Below the pieces are notes generated by a model that saw only the letters and a list, made by a program, of their open reading frames with translations, had not been told where the DNA came from and did no database searches. DNA of 40,468 nt, taken from assembly GCF_000429685.1 (NCBI RefSeq), contig NZ_AUCI01000030.1, positions 1-40,468 of the forward strand, in the 5' to 3' direction. Position numbers and translations under genes: made by a program. Below, piece after piece: positions 1-7,731 of the stretch. The stretch comes from Salibacterium aidingense DSM 18341 (GTDB taxonomy: Bacteria > Bacillota > Bacilli > Bacillales > Marinococcaceae). Within the stretch, counting starts at the first letter, position 1, and each line of letters opens with the position of its first letter.

Positions 1-226
1 TTTCTTTGGCTTTCAACTGGCGTTCCAGGTCTTTGACGTGTTGGTGGTCGACAACCGGTTCGTCGTCAAATTCGCGGTATTGCTTCATCCATTCATACAA
101 CGCGCTTCGAGGAATCTGTAAGTCCTCGGCAATGTCGGTGATGTTTTTCTGTTGTTTGTGCTGCTGGACATAACGGACCGTGTCCTTTTTAAAAGCTTCG
201 CTGTACTGTTGACGCTGTTCACCCAT
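1..226 (-). CDS. IS3-family transposase OrfA (partial)
   Basis: The N-terminal 75 residues of an IS3/IS150-type OrfA, running off the left edge of the window. It starts at an ATG at 226 preceded on the minus strand by a strong AAGGAGGG site (234-241). The protein opens MGEQRQQYSEAFKKDTVRYV and continues with a helix-turn-helix (ITDIAEDLQIPRSALYEWMK), the usual DNA-binding half of these two-ORF transposases; a charged, coiled-coil-like stretch begins at the edge. In this family OrfB (DDE integrase) is normally made by frameshifting, but it would lie outside the window. Family assignment is by motif recognition; the exact IS cannot be named. Confidence 0.8.
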   Translation of the reverse strand, partial: MGEQRQQYSEAFKKDTVRYVQQHKQQKNITDIAEDLQIPRSALYEWMKQYREFDDEPVVDHQHVKDLERQLKAKE

Positions 227-290
227 GGGGGAACCCTCCTTGTTGGTTTTATCATGCCATGTCCATGAAGAAGGTGTCCACTTTTTATTC
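227..290. mobile_element. Probable terminal region of the IS3-like element
   Basis: The 60 or so bases upstream of orfA should contain the left inverted repeat of the element. A TGTCCACTTTTT-type sequence at about 275-286 is a plausible boundary, but the other end is outside the window, so neither the inverted repeat nor a target duplication can be confirmed. Confidence 0.35.
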
Positions 291-466
291 TAAATTTAAG
301 ATGTCCGAAAGGGCGACGCCTAAAATATCCCGGCGTGACACCTCCCCGTGCACGGACGCTGCCTTCCACGTCATGGAGGGGTGAAAATTTATGAAAATCC
401 ATGAAAATAAAAGATTGAACCATCTCTGGAAGAGAAAATGAGAGATGATGAACGCTTACATCAACA

Positions 467-495
467 TTGGGAGCTGTCGATTTGTATGGTAAAAT
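467..495 (+). promoter_or_regulatory. SigA-like promoter of sulP
   Basis: TTGGGA (467-472), a 17-base spacer and TAAAAT (490-495) with a TG just upstream of the -10. Lower down, TGTAAC (519-524) followed after 17 bases by CGAA (542-545) resembles an ECF (SigX/SigW-like) promoter but lacks the usual CGAC/CGTC. The rest of 290-574 shows no gene. Confidence 0.45.
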
Positions 496-574
496 TCGTT
501 TATTCATAACGGAGCTTTTGTAACAAGGCAAAAGTAAAGAACGAATTTTTTAATACAAAAGGAGACAGTAAACA

Positions 575-2029
575 TTGAATACAGCGAAAATAAAACAGGA
601 ATGGCTGGGTAACGTCCGCGGCGATGTTCTAGCCGGAATGGTTGTGGCTCTGGCCTTAATACCCGAAGCCATCGCATTTTCCCTCGTCGCAGGTCTTGAT
701 CCAATGGTAGGCTTGTATGCATCCTTCAGTATTGCGGTAGTGATTGCCATCGTGGGAGGAAGACCCGGAATGATTTCAGCTGCCACGGGGGCCATGGCTT
801 TATTGATGGTAACATTGGTTGCCGAACATGGGTTGGAGTATTTGCTCGCGGCAACGATTTTGACCGGCGTTATTCAAATAATATTCGGATGGAGTAAATT
901 ATCACGGATAATGAAGTTTGTTCCCCGTTCGGTAATGGTTGGATTCGTCAACGCCCTGGCCATCCTTATTTTTCTTTCCCAGGTGGAACACTTTGAAGGG
1001 GCCGGCTGGATGATGTATCTCCTTGCGGGAGCAACGCTTGCTATTATTTATTTATTTCCCAAAATAACGAAAGCTGTTCCTTCTACGCTGATTGCTATTA
1101 TCGCCGTCACCGTGCTGGCCGTTTTTCTGGGAGCGGAAGTTCAAACAGTCGGGGATATGGGGGCACTGCCTGACACCCTTCCCGTATTTCTGATCCCGGA
1201 GATTCCTTTGAGTCTGGAGACCTTGAAGATTATTTTCCCGTATGCATTGGCTCTTTCTATCGTGGGGCTGTTGGAGTCCCTGCTGACCGCATCGATTGTA
1301 GATGACATGACGGACACAGAAAGTGATAAAGATAAAGAATCTCGCGGACAGGGGTATGCCAACGTGGTATCGGGATTTTTCGGCGGTATGGCCGGCTGCG
1401 CAATGATTGGCCAATCGGTGATTAATATGAAGTCCGGTGGAAACGGACGGTTATCTTCTCTTGTGGCAGGTCTCTTTTTAATGTTTTTGATTCTTGTGCT
1501 TGGAAATCTGGTTGTTCAGATTCCAATTGCGGCTCTGGCCGGAGTGATGATCATGGTTTCTATCAGCACCTTTGACTGGAATTCTATTAAAATGCTGCCA
1601 AAAGTCCCAAAAAGTGACTCTACGGTAATGGCTGCTACAGTGGTAACGGTGGTTGTCACCCATGATTTGTCGAAGGGCGTCCTCGCCGGAGTAGTGTTAA
1701 GTACCCTATTTTTTGCAGCTAAAATTTCAAAGGTAAAAGTGAAACAGGCCGGGGAAAGTACGGCGGCCCATATCGTCTATAAAGTGGAAGGCCAGCTGTT
1801 CTTTGCTTCCGTGACGGATTTCTCAAAAAGCTTTACGTTTGAAGAAAAAGCGGAAACCGTGGAGTTAGATCTCAGCCAGGCCCATTTGTGGGATGATTCC
1901 GCGGTGGAAGCGTTGGAGAAAGTAAAGGAAAAGTTCAGGCAGCGGGATATTCGAGTGATTCTGAGCGGAGTGAACAAAGAAAGTTCAAGATTAATGAGCC
2001 GGTTGGAAGGTCTATCTTCCGGCCATTAA
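575..2029 (+). CDS. SulP-family anion transporter with STAS domain
   Basis: A 484-residue inner-membrane transporter of the SulP/SLC26 family, which moves sulfate, bicarbonate or other anions, often coupled to H+ or Na+. Start is TTG at 575 with AAAAGGAGA 10 bases upstream. Residues about 15-375 are nearly continuous hydrophobic helices, beginning with the family-typical region [21 protein letters not shown]. Residues about 390-484 form a cytoplasmic STAS domain ([16 protein letters not shown], then [18 protein letters not shown]). The length is at the short end of the family. It appears monocistronic: a repeat follows the stop codon directly and a terminator lies at 2246. The substrate cannot be read from sequence; bicarbonate or sulfate are the likely choices. 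Confidence 0.9.
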   Translation: MNTAKIKQEWLGNVRGDVLAGMVVALALIPEAIAFSLVAGLDPMVGLYASFSIAVVIAIVGGRPGMISAATGAMALLMVTLVAEHGLEYLLAATILTGVIQIIFGWSKLSRIMKFVPRSVMVGFVNALAILIFLSQVEHFEGAGWMMYLLAGATLAIIYLFPKITKAVPSTLIAIIAVTVLAVFLGAEVQTVGDMGALPDTLPVFLIPEIPLSLETLKIIFPYALALSIVGLLESLLTASIVDDMTDTESDKDKESRGQGYANVVSGFFGGMAGCAMIGQSVINMKSGGNGRLSSLVAGLFLMFLILVLGNLVVQIPIAALAGVMIMVSISTFDWNSIKMLPKVPKSDSTVMAATVVTVVVTHDLSKGVLAGVVLSTLFFAAKISKVKVKQAGESTAAHIVYKVEGQLFFASVTDFSKSFTFEEKAETVELDLSQAHLWDDSAVEALEKVKEKFRQRDIRVILSGVNKESSRLMSRLEGLSSGH

Positions 2030-2230
2030 GAAAGGCGCAAGCGCCCTGGACAGCCGCGACAGGTTCTACGAGCACAGGAGGTGCTTGTACCGCCATTCCG
2101 TACAGGACGTGCGCGGTTATAGGAGAAGTCCTTATGGAGGTTCGACTAAATGGGTCACGTCCAGTGACAACGTCGAACTGACCCACAACACGTGCGCCTC
2201 CGAGCGGCTGGGCGCTGAAGCTGGATCTTG
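2029..2230 (+). repeat. Dispersed structured intergenic repeat, copy 1
   Basis: About 200 bases, starting at the sulP stop codon. It contains GGCGCAAGCGCC, then GCGACAGG, and ends with a GCCTCCGAGCGG block followed by TGGGCGCTGAAGCTGGA. The outer arms GCGCCC (2041-2046) and GGGCGC (2210-2215) can pair, and GTTCGAC/GTCGAAC and GTCAC/GTGAC form internal stems. A second copy in the opposite orientation lies at 10588-10882. The ends resemble the widespread Bacillaceae intergenic repeats that begin with GGCGC-type palindromes. No protein is encoded. Confidence 0.8.
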
Positions 2231-2245
2231 AAAACTATCTATTAA

Positions 2246-2274
2246 AAAAGTGTGCCAAAGAGCGCACTTTTTTT
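2246..2274 (+). terminator. Rho-independent terminator after sulP
   Basis: AAAAGTGTGC pairs with GCGCACTTTT (one G-U pair) around a short CAAAGA loop, followed by a T run. Confidence 0.75.
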
Positions 2275-2287
2275 CTGGTTAAGAAGA

Positions 2288-2293
2288 GGGTAT
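2288..2293 (+). promoter_or_regulatory. Possible SigB -10 box before usp
   Basis: A perfect GGGTAT lies 37 bases before the usp start codon. The matching -35 (T-rich, 2267-2273, inside the terminator tail) is poor, so this is only a candidate SigB site. Confidence 0.25.
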
Positions 2294-2330
2294 GATGATA
2301 GAAAGGGCAGTGATAGAGGAGGGAACAAGT

Positions 2331-2750
2331 ATGTATGAAAAGATATTGTTAGCTGCCGATGGTTCAGAGCACTCCCTTCGTGCTGTGAAGCATGCCATTG
2401 CTTTAGTGAAAGGAGAGCAAGCCCCGCATATCGATATTATTTATGTGGTAGACGGGGAAAAATCCAAATCGGATGTCCTCCATTATGGAAATACGGAAAT
2501 CATTCAAACGAAACGTAAAGAAAAACTCACCCCTGTTGAAGAGATATTAATGAAGGAACATATATCCTACGAGGTCCACGTGAAACATGGGGAGCCGGGC
2601 CCCTCTATCGTAAAATTTGCGAATGAAGGAGACTATGATTGTGTAGTACTTGGCAGCCGCGGCTTGAATCAGCTTCAGACGATGGTTCTGGGAAGCGTCA
2701 GTCATAAAGTCGCTAAACGCGTAGAATGTCCGGTGATGATTGTAAAGTAA
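2331..2750 (+). CDS. Universal stress protein, UspA family
   Basis: A 139-residue single-domain universal stress protein (cytoplasmic, ATP-binding alpha/beta fold). I choose the ATG at 2331 (MYEKILLAADGSEHS) because AGAGGAGGG sits 7 bases upstream and the length then matches the family; an upstream in-frame ATG at 2292 would add 13 unrelated residues. The nucleotide-binding signature is clear near the C-terminus: VVLGSRGLNQLQTMVLGSVS then CPVMIVK, matching the G-2x-G-9x-G(S/T) ATP motif. It is a single gene between a terminator and the convergent gbsR. Members of this family are often under general stress control; a perfect GGGTAT upstream hints at SigB. Confidence 0.93.
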   Translation: MYEKILLAADGSEHSLRAVKHAIALVKGEQAPHIDIIYVVDGEKSKSDVLHYGNTEIIQTKRKEKLTPVEEILMKEHISYEVHVKHGEPGPSIVKFANEGDYDCVVLGSRGLNQLQTMVLGSVSHKVAKRVECPVMIVK

Positions 2751-2867
2751 ATAAGAGAGCGCATTTGGCAGAGCAGTGTGCTCTGGATGTATGTCATACA
2801 GACAGGCAGGAAACGAGCGGGGGAGCCGATCCATCCGTACCGGCTCTGCTCCATCCAGCTTAAGCTG

Positions 2868-3443
2868 CTAAAAATTTTCATCATGGTCTGGGTCATTGGG
2901 ATCAATAGGGATTAAATCAAAGATTTCTCCCGTTTCTATCTTTTCCACCAATTTATTCAGCCAGATGTAATACGTTTTAGAGTTTTCCATAATTTGATAC
3001 GTTTCATTGGCTTCTTCTTTTAAATTGTTCGAAACGTTATCATCATTTATAATTTGTATTAACAGCTCCTGAGCTTCTCTGACAGAATGAAGGTTCACTT
3101 TGGCTTCTCTTTCCCACTTCTGGGTGAAGAAGTTGGAGAAAAACTGAAAAAAATCCTTTTCCGCAACATATGTCTGTTTCCGTTTTCCTTTGCGAAACGT
3201 TTTTTTCACAACATTGAATTCCTGCAGTTTTTTCACACCGGTGCTCATGCTTGGTTTGCTCATTCCAAGTTTTTCGCGCATCTCATCCAGCGTCATATCC
3301 CCTTCAAGATACATCGTGCCGTAAAGGGTTCCGGCACTTCTGGTAACACCATATAAATCCATGGTTTCTGCGATGGAATCGACCACCAGATCTTTCGCAT
3401 TATTTATGGATTCCCGTGCTTCCTGATCTGAAGAATGATCCAT
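2868..3443 (-). CDS. gbsR: GbsR, choline-responsive MarR-like repressor of gbsAB
   Basis: A 191-residue GbsR/MarR-family winged-helix regulator. In B. subtilis GbsR represses gbsAB and the opuB choline importer and is relieved by choline. The N-terminal half holds the helix-turn-helix and wing (RSAGTLYGTMYLEGDMTLDE, then KLGMSKPSMSTGVKKLQEF); the C-terminal half is helical and would make the dimer and ligand pocket. ATG at 3443 with AAGGAGGA upstream. It is divergent from gbsA, which is exactly the B. subtilis arrangement, so the call rests on both sequence and context. The shared intergenic region holds a 15-base perfect inverted repeat. Confidence 0.93.
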   Translation of the reverse strand: MDHSSDQEARESINNAKDLVVDSIAETMDLYGVTRSAGTLYGTMYLEGDMTLDEMREKLGMSKPSMSTGVKKLQEFNVVKKTFRKGKRKQTYVAEKDFFQFFSNFFTQKWEREAKVNLHSVREAQELLIQIINDDNVSNNLKEEANETYQIMENSKTYYIWLNKLVEKIETGEIFDLIPIDPNDPDHDENF

Positions 3444-3488
3444 TTCAATCCTCCTTCATTTAAGTTATTAAATTTGTTAAATATATTC

Positions 3489-3533
3489 TTTACTTTAACA
3501 TCTTAACGTATAACCCTGAGATGTTAAAGTAAA
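3489..3533. promoter_or_regulatory. Perfect 15-bp inverted repeat in the gbsR-gbsA intergenic region (candidate operator)
   Basis: TTTACTTTAACATCT (3489-3503) and its exact reverse complement (3519-3533), separated by 15 bases, lie where the gbsR promoter should be. A related AT-rich motif (TTAAATTTGTTAAATA-like) occurs at 3465-3482 and, inverted, near 3650-3672 before gbsA. Likely GbsR or osmotic control sites; the assignment is inference. Confidence 0.45.
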
Positions 3534-3602
3534 AATTCAATGAATGAATGACAGAGCAGGAGGGGGCATAAAAGGGATCAGGAAAAGATTCAGCATTCGG
3601 GT

Positions 3603-3631
3603 TTGACAGAAAAATAGAGGGATGATAAATT
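3603..3631 (+). promoter_or_regulatory. SigA promoter of gbsAB
   Basis: TTGACA (3603-3608), 17-base spacer, TAAATT (3626-3631). The transcribed leader then carries the AT-rich block CGTTAAATTTTTTTTAAAC that could be the repressor roadblock site. Confidence 0.7.
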
Positions 3632-3703
3632 AAATACATTCGAAACGTTAAATTTTTTTTAAACAAATTAAATCGTTGTAGTTTTAATTAAGGAGGGATC
3701 CAT

Positions 3704-5176
3704 GTGGCACTGAAAAAGATGTATATTGACGGTGCTTGGGTGGAGGCAAAGTCAAATGAAACCAGAGCCATTATTAATCCGTATAATCAGGAACTTGCGG
3801 CCGAAGCTGCGGAAGGAAACCGGGAAGACACCAAAGCGGCAATTCAGGCAGCCCGTACGGCTTTTGATAAAGGAGAATGGGCAACGGCTCCTGCAAGTGA
3901 AAGAGGAGAAGTTGTACAAAAAATCGCGGATTTTATCCGCCGGGATAAAGAAGAACTTGCTGAATTGGAAACCCTCGATACGGGCAAAACAATAGAAGAA
4001 AGTCGTGCTGATATGGTTGATATCGCCGGCGTCTTTCAATATTTTGCCGGACTCGCGGACAAGGATGCAGGAGAAGTGATTGCGTCTCCGATTCCGGATT
4101 CCGACAGCAAAGTAGTGCATGAACCAGTCGGTGTCTGCGGACAAATCACACCCTGGAACTATCCGCTTCTGCAGGCAGCCTGGAAGATTGCTCCGGCGCT
4201 TGCAGCTGGGAATACGATTGTCATGAAGCCTAGTGAAATCACCCCGCTTACTACTGTGAAAGTGTTTGAACTGATGGAAGAAGCAGGGACGCCAAAAGGG
4301 GTGGCCAACCTTGTTCTTGGGAAAGGCGCCGATGTCGGCGCAGAGCTTTCCGAAAACACGGATGTGGACCTTATCTCCTTTACGGGCGGTATTGAAACAG
4401 GAAAGAAAATTATGCAGGCTGGCAGTGTTAATGTGAAAAAAATTGCCCTTGAACTTGGCGGTAAAAACCCGAACATTGTGTTTGCCGATGCAGATTTTGA
4501 ACTGGCTGTCGACCAGGCATTAAATGCGGCTTTTTTCCACGCCGGCCAGGTATGTTCTGCAGGAGCACGTCTTTTGGTGGAAGAAAGCATCCATGATGAA
4601 TTTGTGGAAGAGCTCGTCAAGCGTGCTGGTAATATTAAACTGGGGAACGGTTTTGATGATCATACTCAATCAGGACCCGTTATTTCAGCAGAACACCTTG
4701 ACAAGGTAGAAAAATATGTGGAAATTGGACAAAACGAAGGTGCGAAACTGGAAGTCGGCGGCAAACGCCCGAATGATCCAGAATTGCAGGATGGATTCTT
4801 CTATCTGCCGACCGTATTCAGCCATTGCACCTCCGATATGACCATCGTTCAGGAAGAAGTTTTTGGCCCAGTTCTCACAGTGGAGAAATTCAGCAGCCAG
4901 GAGGAAGCAGTGGCAAAAGCGAATGACACGATTTATGGACTGGCCGGAGCTGTCTTTACAACCGATGTCGGCAAGGCGGAAGAAGTCGCAGCAGGACTGC
5001 GTCTTGGTACTGTTTGGATCAATGATTTCCATCCGTACTTTGCCCAGGCCCCATGGGGCGGCTATAAGCAGTCCGGCATCGGCCGGGAGCTTGGAAAGCC
5101 GGGACTGGAAGAATACACAGAAACAAAACACATTTTCCGCAATAAAAAGCCGGAACCCATCCATTGGTTTAAATAA
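3704..5176 (+). CDS. gbsA: Betaine-aldehyde dehydrogenase GbsA
   Basis: A 490-residue NAD(P)-dependent aldehyde dehydrogenase that oxidises betaine aldehyde to the compatible solute glycine betaine. The start is GTG at 3704 with AAGGAGGG 7 bases upstream; the ATG two bases earlier runs straight into a stop. Family landmarks: TPWNYP (catalytic Asn152), MKPSE (Lys175), SFTGG, ALELGGKNP (general base Glu250) and GQVCSAGARL (nucleophile Cys284), then EEVFGPVL and WGGYKQSGIGRELG near the C-terminus. Length equals the B. subtilis enzyme. It forms an operon with gbsB 54 bases downstream and is divergent from gbsR, so the substrate assignment is firm by context. Confidence 0.96.
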   Translation: MALKKMYIDGAWVEAKSNETRAIINPYNQELAAEAAEGNREDTKAAIQAARTAFDKGEWATAPASERGEVVQKIADFIRRDKEELAELETLDTGKTIEESRADMVDIAGVFQYFAGLADKDAGEVIASPIPDSDSKVVHEPVGVCGQITPWNYPLLQAAWKIAPALAAGNTIVMKPSEITPLTTVKVFELMEEAGTPKGVANLVLGKGADVGAELSENTDVDLISFTGGIETGKKIMQAGSVNVKKIALELGGKNPNIVFADADFELAVDQALNAAFFHAGQVCSAGARLLVEESIHDEFVEELVKRAGNIKLGNGFDDHTQSGPVISAEHLDKVEKYVEIGQNEGAKLEVGGKRPNDPELQDGFFYLPTVFSHCTSDMTIVQEEVFGPVLTVEKFSSQEEAVAKANDTIYGLAGAVFTTDVGKAEEVAAGLRLGTVWINDFHPYFAQAPWGGYKQSGIGRELGKPGLEEYTETKHIFRNKKPEPIHWFK

Positions 5177-5230
5177 CAGCACAGACCGGGAAATACGTCA
5201 CCATGTGGATGAACCGCGGGAGGTATGATG

Positions 5231-6439
5231 ATGAGTCTTAATATGAAAGTCGAGCACATGCTTGGATATCACTCCTTTGAAATTCCAACTGCCATTAAGC
5301 ATGGGATCGGCGCTGTCAAGCATATCGGAGAGGAAGTACAAAATCTAGGAGCCGATAAAGTACTTCTGGTGACAGGTCCCGGGCTGTATAAAGCAGGAGC
5401 AGTCAACCCAGTTATAGTGAATCTGGAAGAAGCCGGCGTGGACGTTGTGATCTTTAATGATATAGAGCCAAACCCTCCGGTCCGTCTGATCGAAAAAGGG
5501 GCTAACGTGTATCAGCAGGAAGGATGTAACGGCCTGGTCGCTGTCGGCGGTGGAAGTCCGATGGATACAGCAAAAGGCATCGGCGTCGAAGTGACCCATG
5601 AGGGAAGTGTGCTGGATTATGAAGCAGCGGAAGGGAAAAAAGAACTTGAACATCGTATCCCCCCGCTTATTACCGTGCCTACTACGGCAGGAACAGGTTC
5701 AGAAGTAACACAATGGGCAGTGATTACAGACGAAGACCGCGAAATCAAGTTTAATACCGGCGGCCCGCTTATTGCGGCACACCTCGCCATCATCGATCCG
5801 GAACTTCACGTTTCGATGCCGCCTCATGTTACAGCAATGACCGGGATTGACGTTATTTCCCATGCGGTGGAATGCTATACCATGAAGTTGGCCCAGCCTG
5901 TTACCGATGCAGTAGCGCTTTTGGCTATGGAATACGCCGCAAAGTATATCCGCCGTGCCTATGCCGATGGTACCGATCTTGAAGCTCGTTATGGCATGGC
6001 ACAGGGAGCGATGCTTGCCGGACTTGCCTACGGCAGTGAATCAGCAGGAGCAGCACACGCAATGAGCCAAACGCTCGGCGGTTTTATTCCGGTAGCGCAC
6101 GGTCAGTGTGTCGCGGCTATGATGGGGCCGGTCATGGAATATAACTGGAAAGGGACGCCGGAACGCTTTGCCCGTATAGCGCAGGCCTTTGGTATTGATA
6201 CTGCTCCAATGTCTAATGAGGAAGCAGCCAGAGCCGCTGTGAACTGGATGTATGATCTTGTCGAAGATCTGGACATTCCAACTCTGGAAGAGCAGGGAGT
6301 CGATCCAGAATTGATAGAACGACTTGCCAAAGCAGCGATGGAAGATCCCCAGACGGAAGGGAATCCACGGGATCTCAGCATTCCGGATTACGAATGGATC
6401 TACAAGCGCTGCTTTAACCAGGTTCCAAAAACGGTTTAA
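5231..6439 (+). CDS. gbsB: Choline dehydrogenase GbsB (type III alcohol dehydrogenase)
   Basis: A 402-residue iron-type (group III) alcohol dehydrogenase that oxidises choline to betaine aldehyde, the first step before GbsA. Three in-frame ATGs occur at 5225, 5228 and 5231; the third is 7 bases from GGGAGG and gives the usual family length. Motifs: GGGSPMDTAKGIG (NAD binding), PTTAGTGSEVTQWAVI, and the metal-binding region with Asp in AIIDPELH followed by MTGIDVISHAVE and AHAMSQTLGG plus VAHGQC histidines. Second gene of the gbsAB operon and followed by a terminator. Confidence 0.96.
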   Translation: MSLNMKVEHMLGYHSFEIPTAIKHGIGAVKHIGEEVQNLGADKVLLVTGPGLYKAGAVNPVIVNLEEAGVDVVIFNDIEPNPPVRLIEKGANVYQQEGCNGLVAVGGGSPMDTAKGIGVEVTHEGSVLDYEAAEGKKELEHRIPPLITVPTTAGTGSEVTQWAVITDEDREIKFNTGGPLIAAHLAIIDPELHVSMPPHVTAMTGIDVISHAVECYTMKLAQPVTDAVALLAMEYAAKYIRRAYADGTDLEARYGMAQGAMLAGLAYGSESAGAAHAMSQTLGGFIPVAHGQCVAAMMGPVMEYNWKGTPERFARIAQAFGIDTAPMSNEEAARAAVNWMYDLVEDLDIPTLEEQGVDPELIERLAKAAMEDPQTEGNPRDLSIPDYEWIYKRCFNQVPKTV

Positions 6440-6449
6440 TAAAAACGAG

Positions 6450-6486
6450 CGCCTGCTTTCTGTTTCATCAGGAGGCAGGCGTTGTT
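6450..6486 (+). terminator. Terminator after gbsAB
   Basis: CGCCTGC (6450-6456) pairs with GCAGGCG (6475-6481), followed by TTGTTT. Confidence 0.7.
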
Positions 6487-6537
6487 TATGAATAAAGATA
6501 TTGAAAAGGGTAGTTAGTGCCGGGAAGGGACTGTCAT

Positions 6538-6565
6538 AAACATCCAGAAATCAGGATGTTTTTTT
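6538..6565 (+). terminator. Second terminator between gbsB and the exported unknown
   Basis: AAACATCC and GGATGTTT around AGAAATCA, followed by a T run. Confidence 0.7.
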
Positions 6566-6628
6566 AATGAAAAAAATATTATAATGATAACCAGCGAAAA
6601 GTCATTTACATCAGAGGGGGCGATTCTA

Positions 6629-7126
6629 ATGAAGAAAGTTTTCATCATATGCGGCATTTGCCTTCTCGTTTTCCTTGCCGGCACCTATTTTAATCTCACC
6701 GTCAACCCGCCCTTAGCAGCTCATCCCAGCGCTTCGGCAAATCAAGCGTCTAATCACGTTCAACTAGTCACATTAGGAAACCAAAGTCCGCTCGGAGATA
6801 TTAAAATAGAGGAAGTGCGGGTTAATAGCGATAACAAACCGGAAAGCGTGAAAATCCAAGTAAGTACCACCCCAAAAGGATTTATTATTTCTGATGATAT
6901 GGAAGGGGAAAAAGAGAAACAATACACATTTCAAGACTTGGATTCAATAAAAATTCAAACAAATACGGACCCGCAAAAACATCTGGATAAAGTAAATAGT
7001 AGCACTGCAACTAAAAACGACCCCATCTATGCTCTTACATTAGGTCATAAGAATACCATTCATAACGTAATCATCCAATACCGATACTTTGGTATCGCAT
7101 ACGAAAACACAGTATCCATTGATTAG
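6629..7126 (+). CDS. Exported or membrane-anchored protein of unknown function
   Basis: A 165-residue protein I do not recognise. The ATG at 6629 (MKKVFIICGICLLVFLAGTYF) has AGAGGGGG upstream and gives a clean N-terminal signal or anchor helix (residues about 3-20), followed by a Ser/Ala/Asn-rich linker and a polar domain from about residue 40 (VTLGNQSPLGDIKIEEVRVN onward). There is no lipobox and no cysteine after the signal segment, so it is either secreted or tethered by the helix. It is isolated between terminators and a repeat, and looks somewhat AT-richer than its neighbours. No function proposed. Confidence 0.65.
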   Translation: MKKVFIICGICLLVFLAGTYFNLTVNPPLAAHPSASANQASNHVQLVTLGNQSPLGDIKIEEVRVNSDNKPESVKIQVSTTPKGFIISDDMEGEKEKQYTFQDLDSIKIQTNTDPQKHLDKVNSSTATKNDPIYALTLGHKNTIHNVIIQYRYFGIAYENTVSID

Positions 7127-7164
7127 ACTTCCGGGGAGACGGAGGAAGGAGAAAATATTCCCGG

Positions 7165-7302
7165 CATTGGGGGACATTTATTCCGTTATTTTCATTTTTC
7201 AGCGTCAAAAGACTACCGAAGATCCTAGATAGCGGAACAAATGTCCGAAAAGACTGCCGGAGGCCGCTGATTCCGCTATTTAACGGAATATATCTCCGCA
7301 GG
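7165..7302. repeat. GGACAT(T/A)TATTCCG composite repeat, array 1
   Basis: Contains GGACATTTATTCCGTTA (7172-7188), the inverse form TAGCGGAACAAATGTCC (7230-7246) and a diverged inverse copy TAACGGAATATATCTCC (7281-7297). The 60 bases from ATGTCCG at 7241 to CCGCAGG align almost base for base with 23303-23367, showing a larger composite repeat rather than chance motifs. The flanking gap 7127-7368 holds no gene. Confidence 0.75.
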
Positions 7303-7368
7303 TACGCCCTGACCACTAAGCATCCCCTTCAGCGGAGGAGAGACTCTGTTTTCCCAAGCTTGTTTGTT

Positions 7369-7623
7369 CTAGGCATTCTGCTGAGGGCCGCGGAGCAGAA
7401 AATCAATCAGACTTCCGGCAATCATTCCGAAAAATACATCTTGAATGTTCATCTGCTCACCGGCAAGCCCGTAGAGCAGTCCAATTCCTCCGAAGATAAT
7501 GGTATAGCGCACCCGCATGATCGAATTAAAATAAGGAAACGAGGCCTGCAGACTTTCAAGAAAATAAGGGGAAAAATAAACAGCAACGATGATCACCACA
7601 ATAATAATAAATAATACTTCCAT
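7369..7623 (-). CDS. Small membrane protein of unknown function
   Basis: An 84-residue hydrophobic protein starting MEVLFIIIVVIIVAVYFSPY. I use the ATG at 7623, with GGAAGGGAG upstream on the minus strand; the longer reading from 7644 has no better site. Two or three membrane helices are visible (residues about 3-22, 38-55 and 62-78), the last with an amphipathic GMIAGSLIDFLLRG end. The stop falls within a Gln/Asn-rich tail. It is codirectional with nhaC but the latter ends in a terminator upstream of it on the minus strand. Function unknown. Confidence 0.55.
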   Translation of the reverse strand: MEVLFIIIVVIIVAVYFSPYFLESLQASFPYFNSIMRVRYTIIFGGIGLLYGLAGEQMNIQDVFFGMIAGSLIDFLLRGPQQNA

Positions 7624-7692
7624 CCATAAAACTCCCTTCCACACCTTCGAGCGTTCTTATCTTTCATTTTTCCTCTTCTTCCACCTTTTAAA

Positions 7693-7731
7693 CAAACAGG
7701 CTTCTGAATTATCAAATTCAGGAGCCTGTTT
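7693..7731 (-). terminator. Terminator overlapping the 3' end of the nhaC-type gene
   Basis: AAACAGGCTCCTGAATT and AATTCAGAAGCCTGTTT on the minus strand, with the stop codon of the antiporter gene inside the left arm and loop, followed by GTTT. Confidence 0.75.

Noticed and set aside
85-531. Long minus-strand frame overlapping the IS end
   Set aside because: It lies in a different frame from the clear OrfA protein with its own ribosome site, and the translation has no family features.
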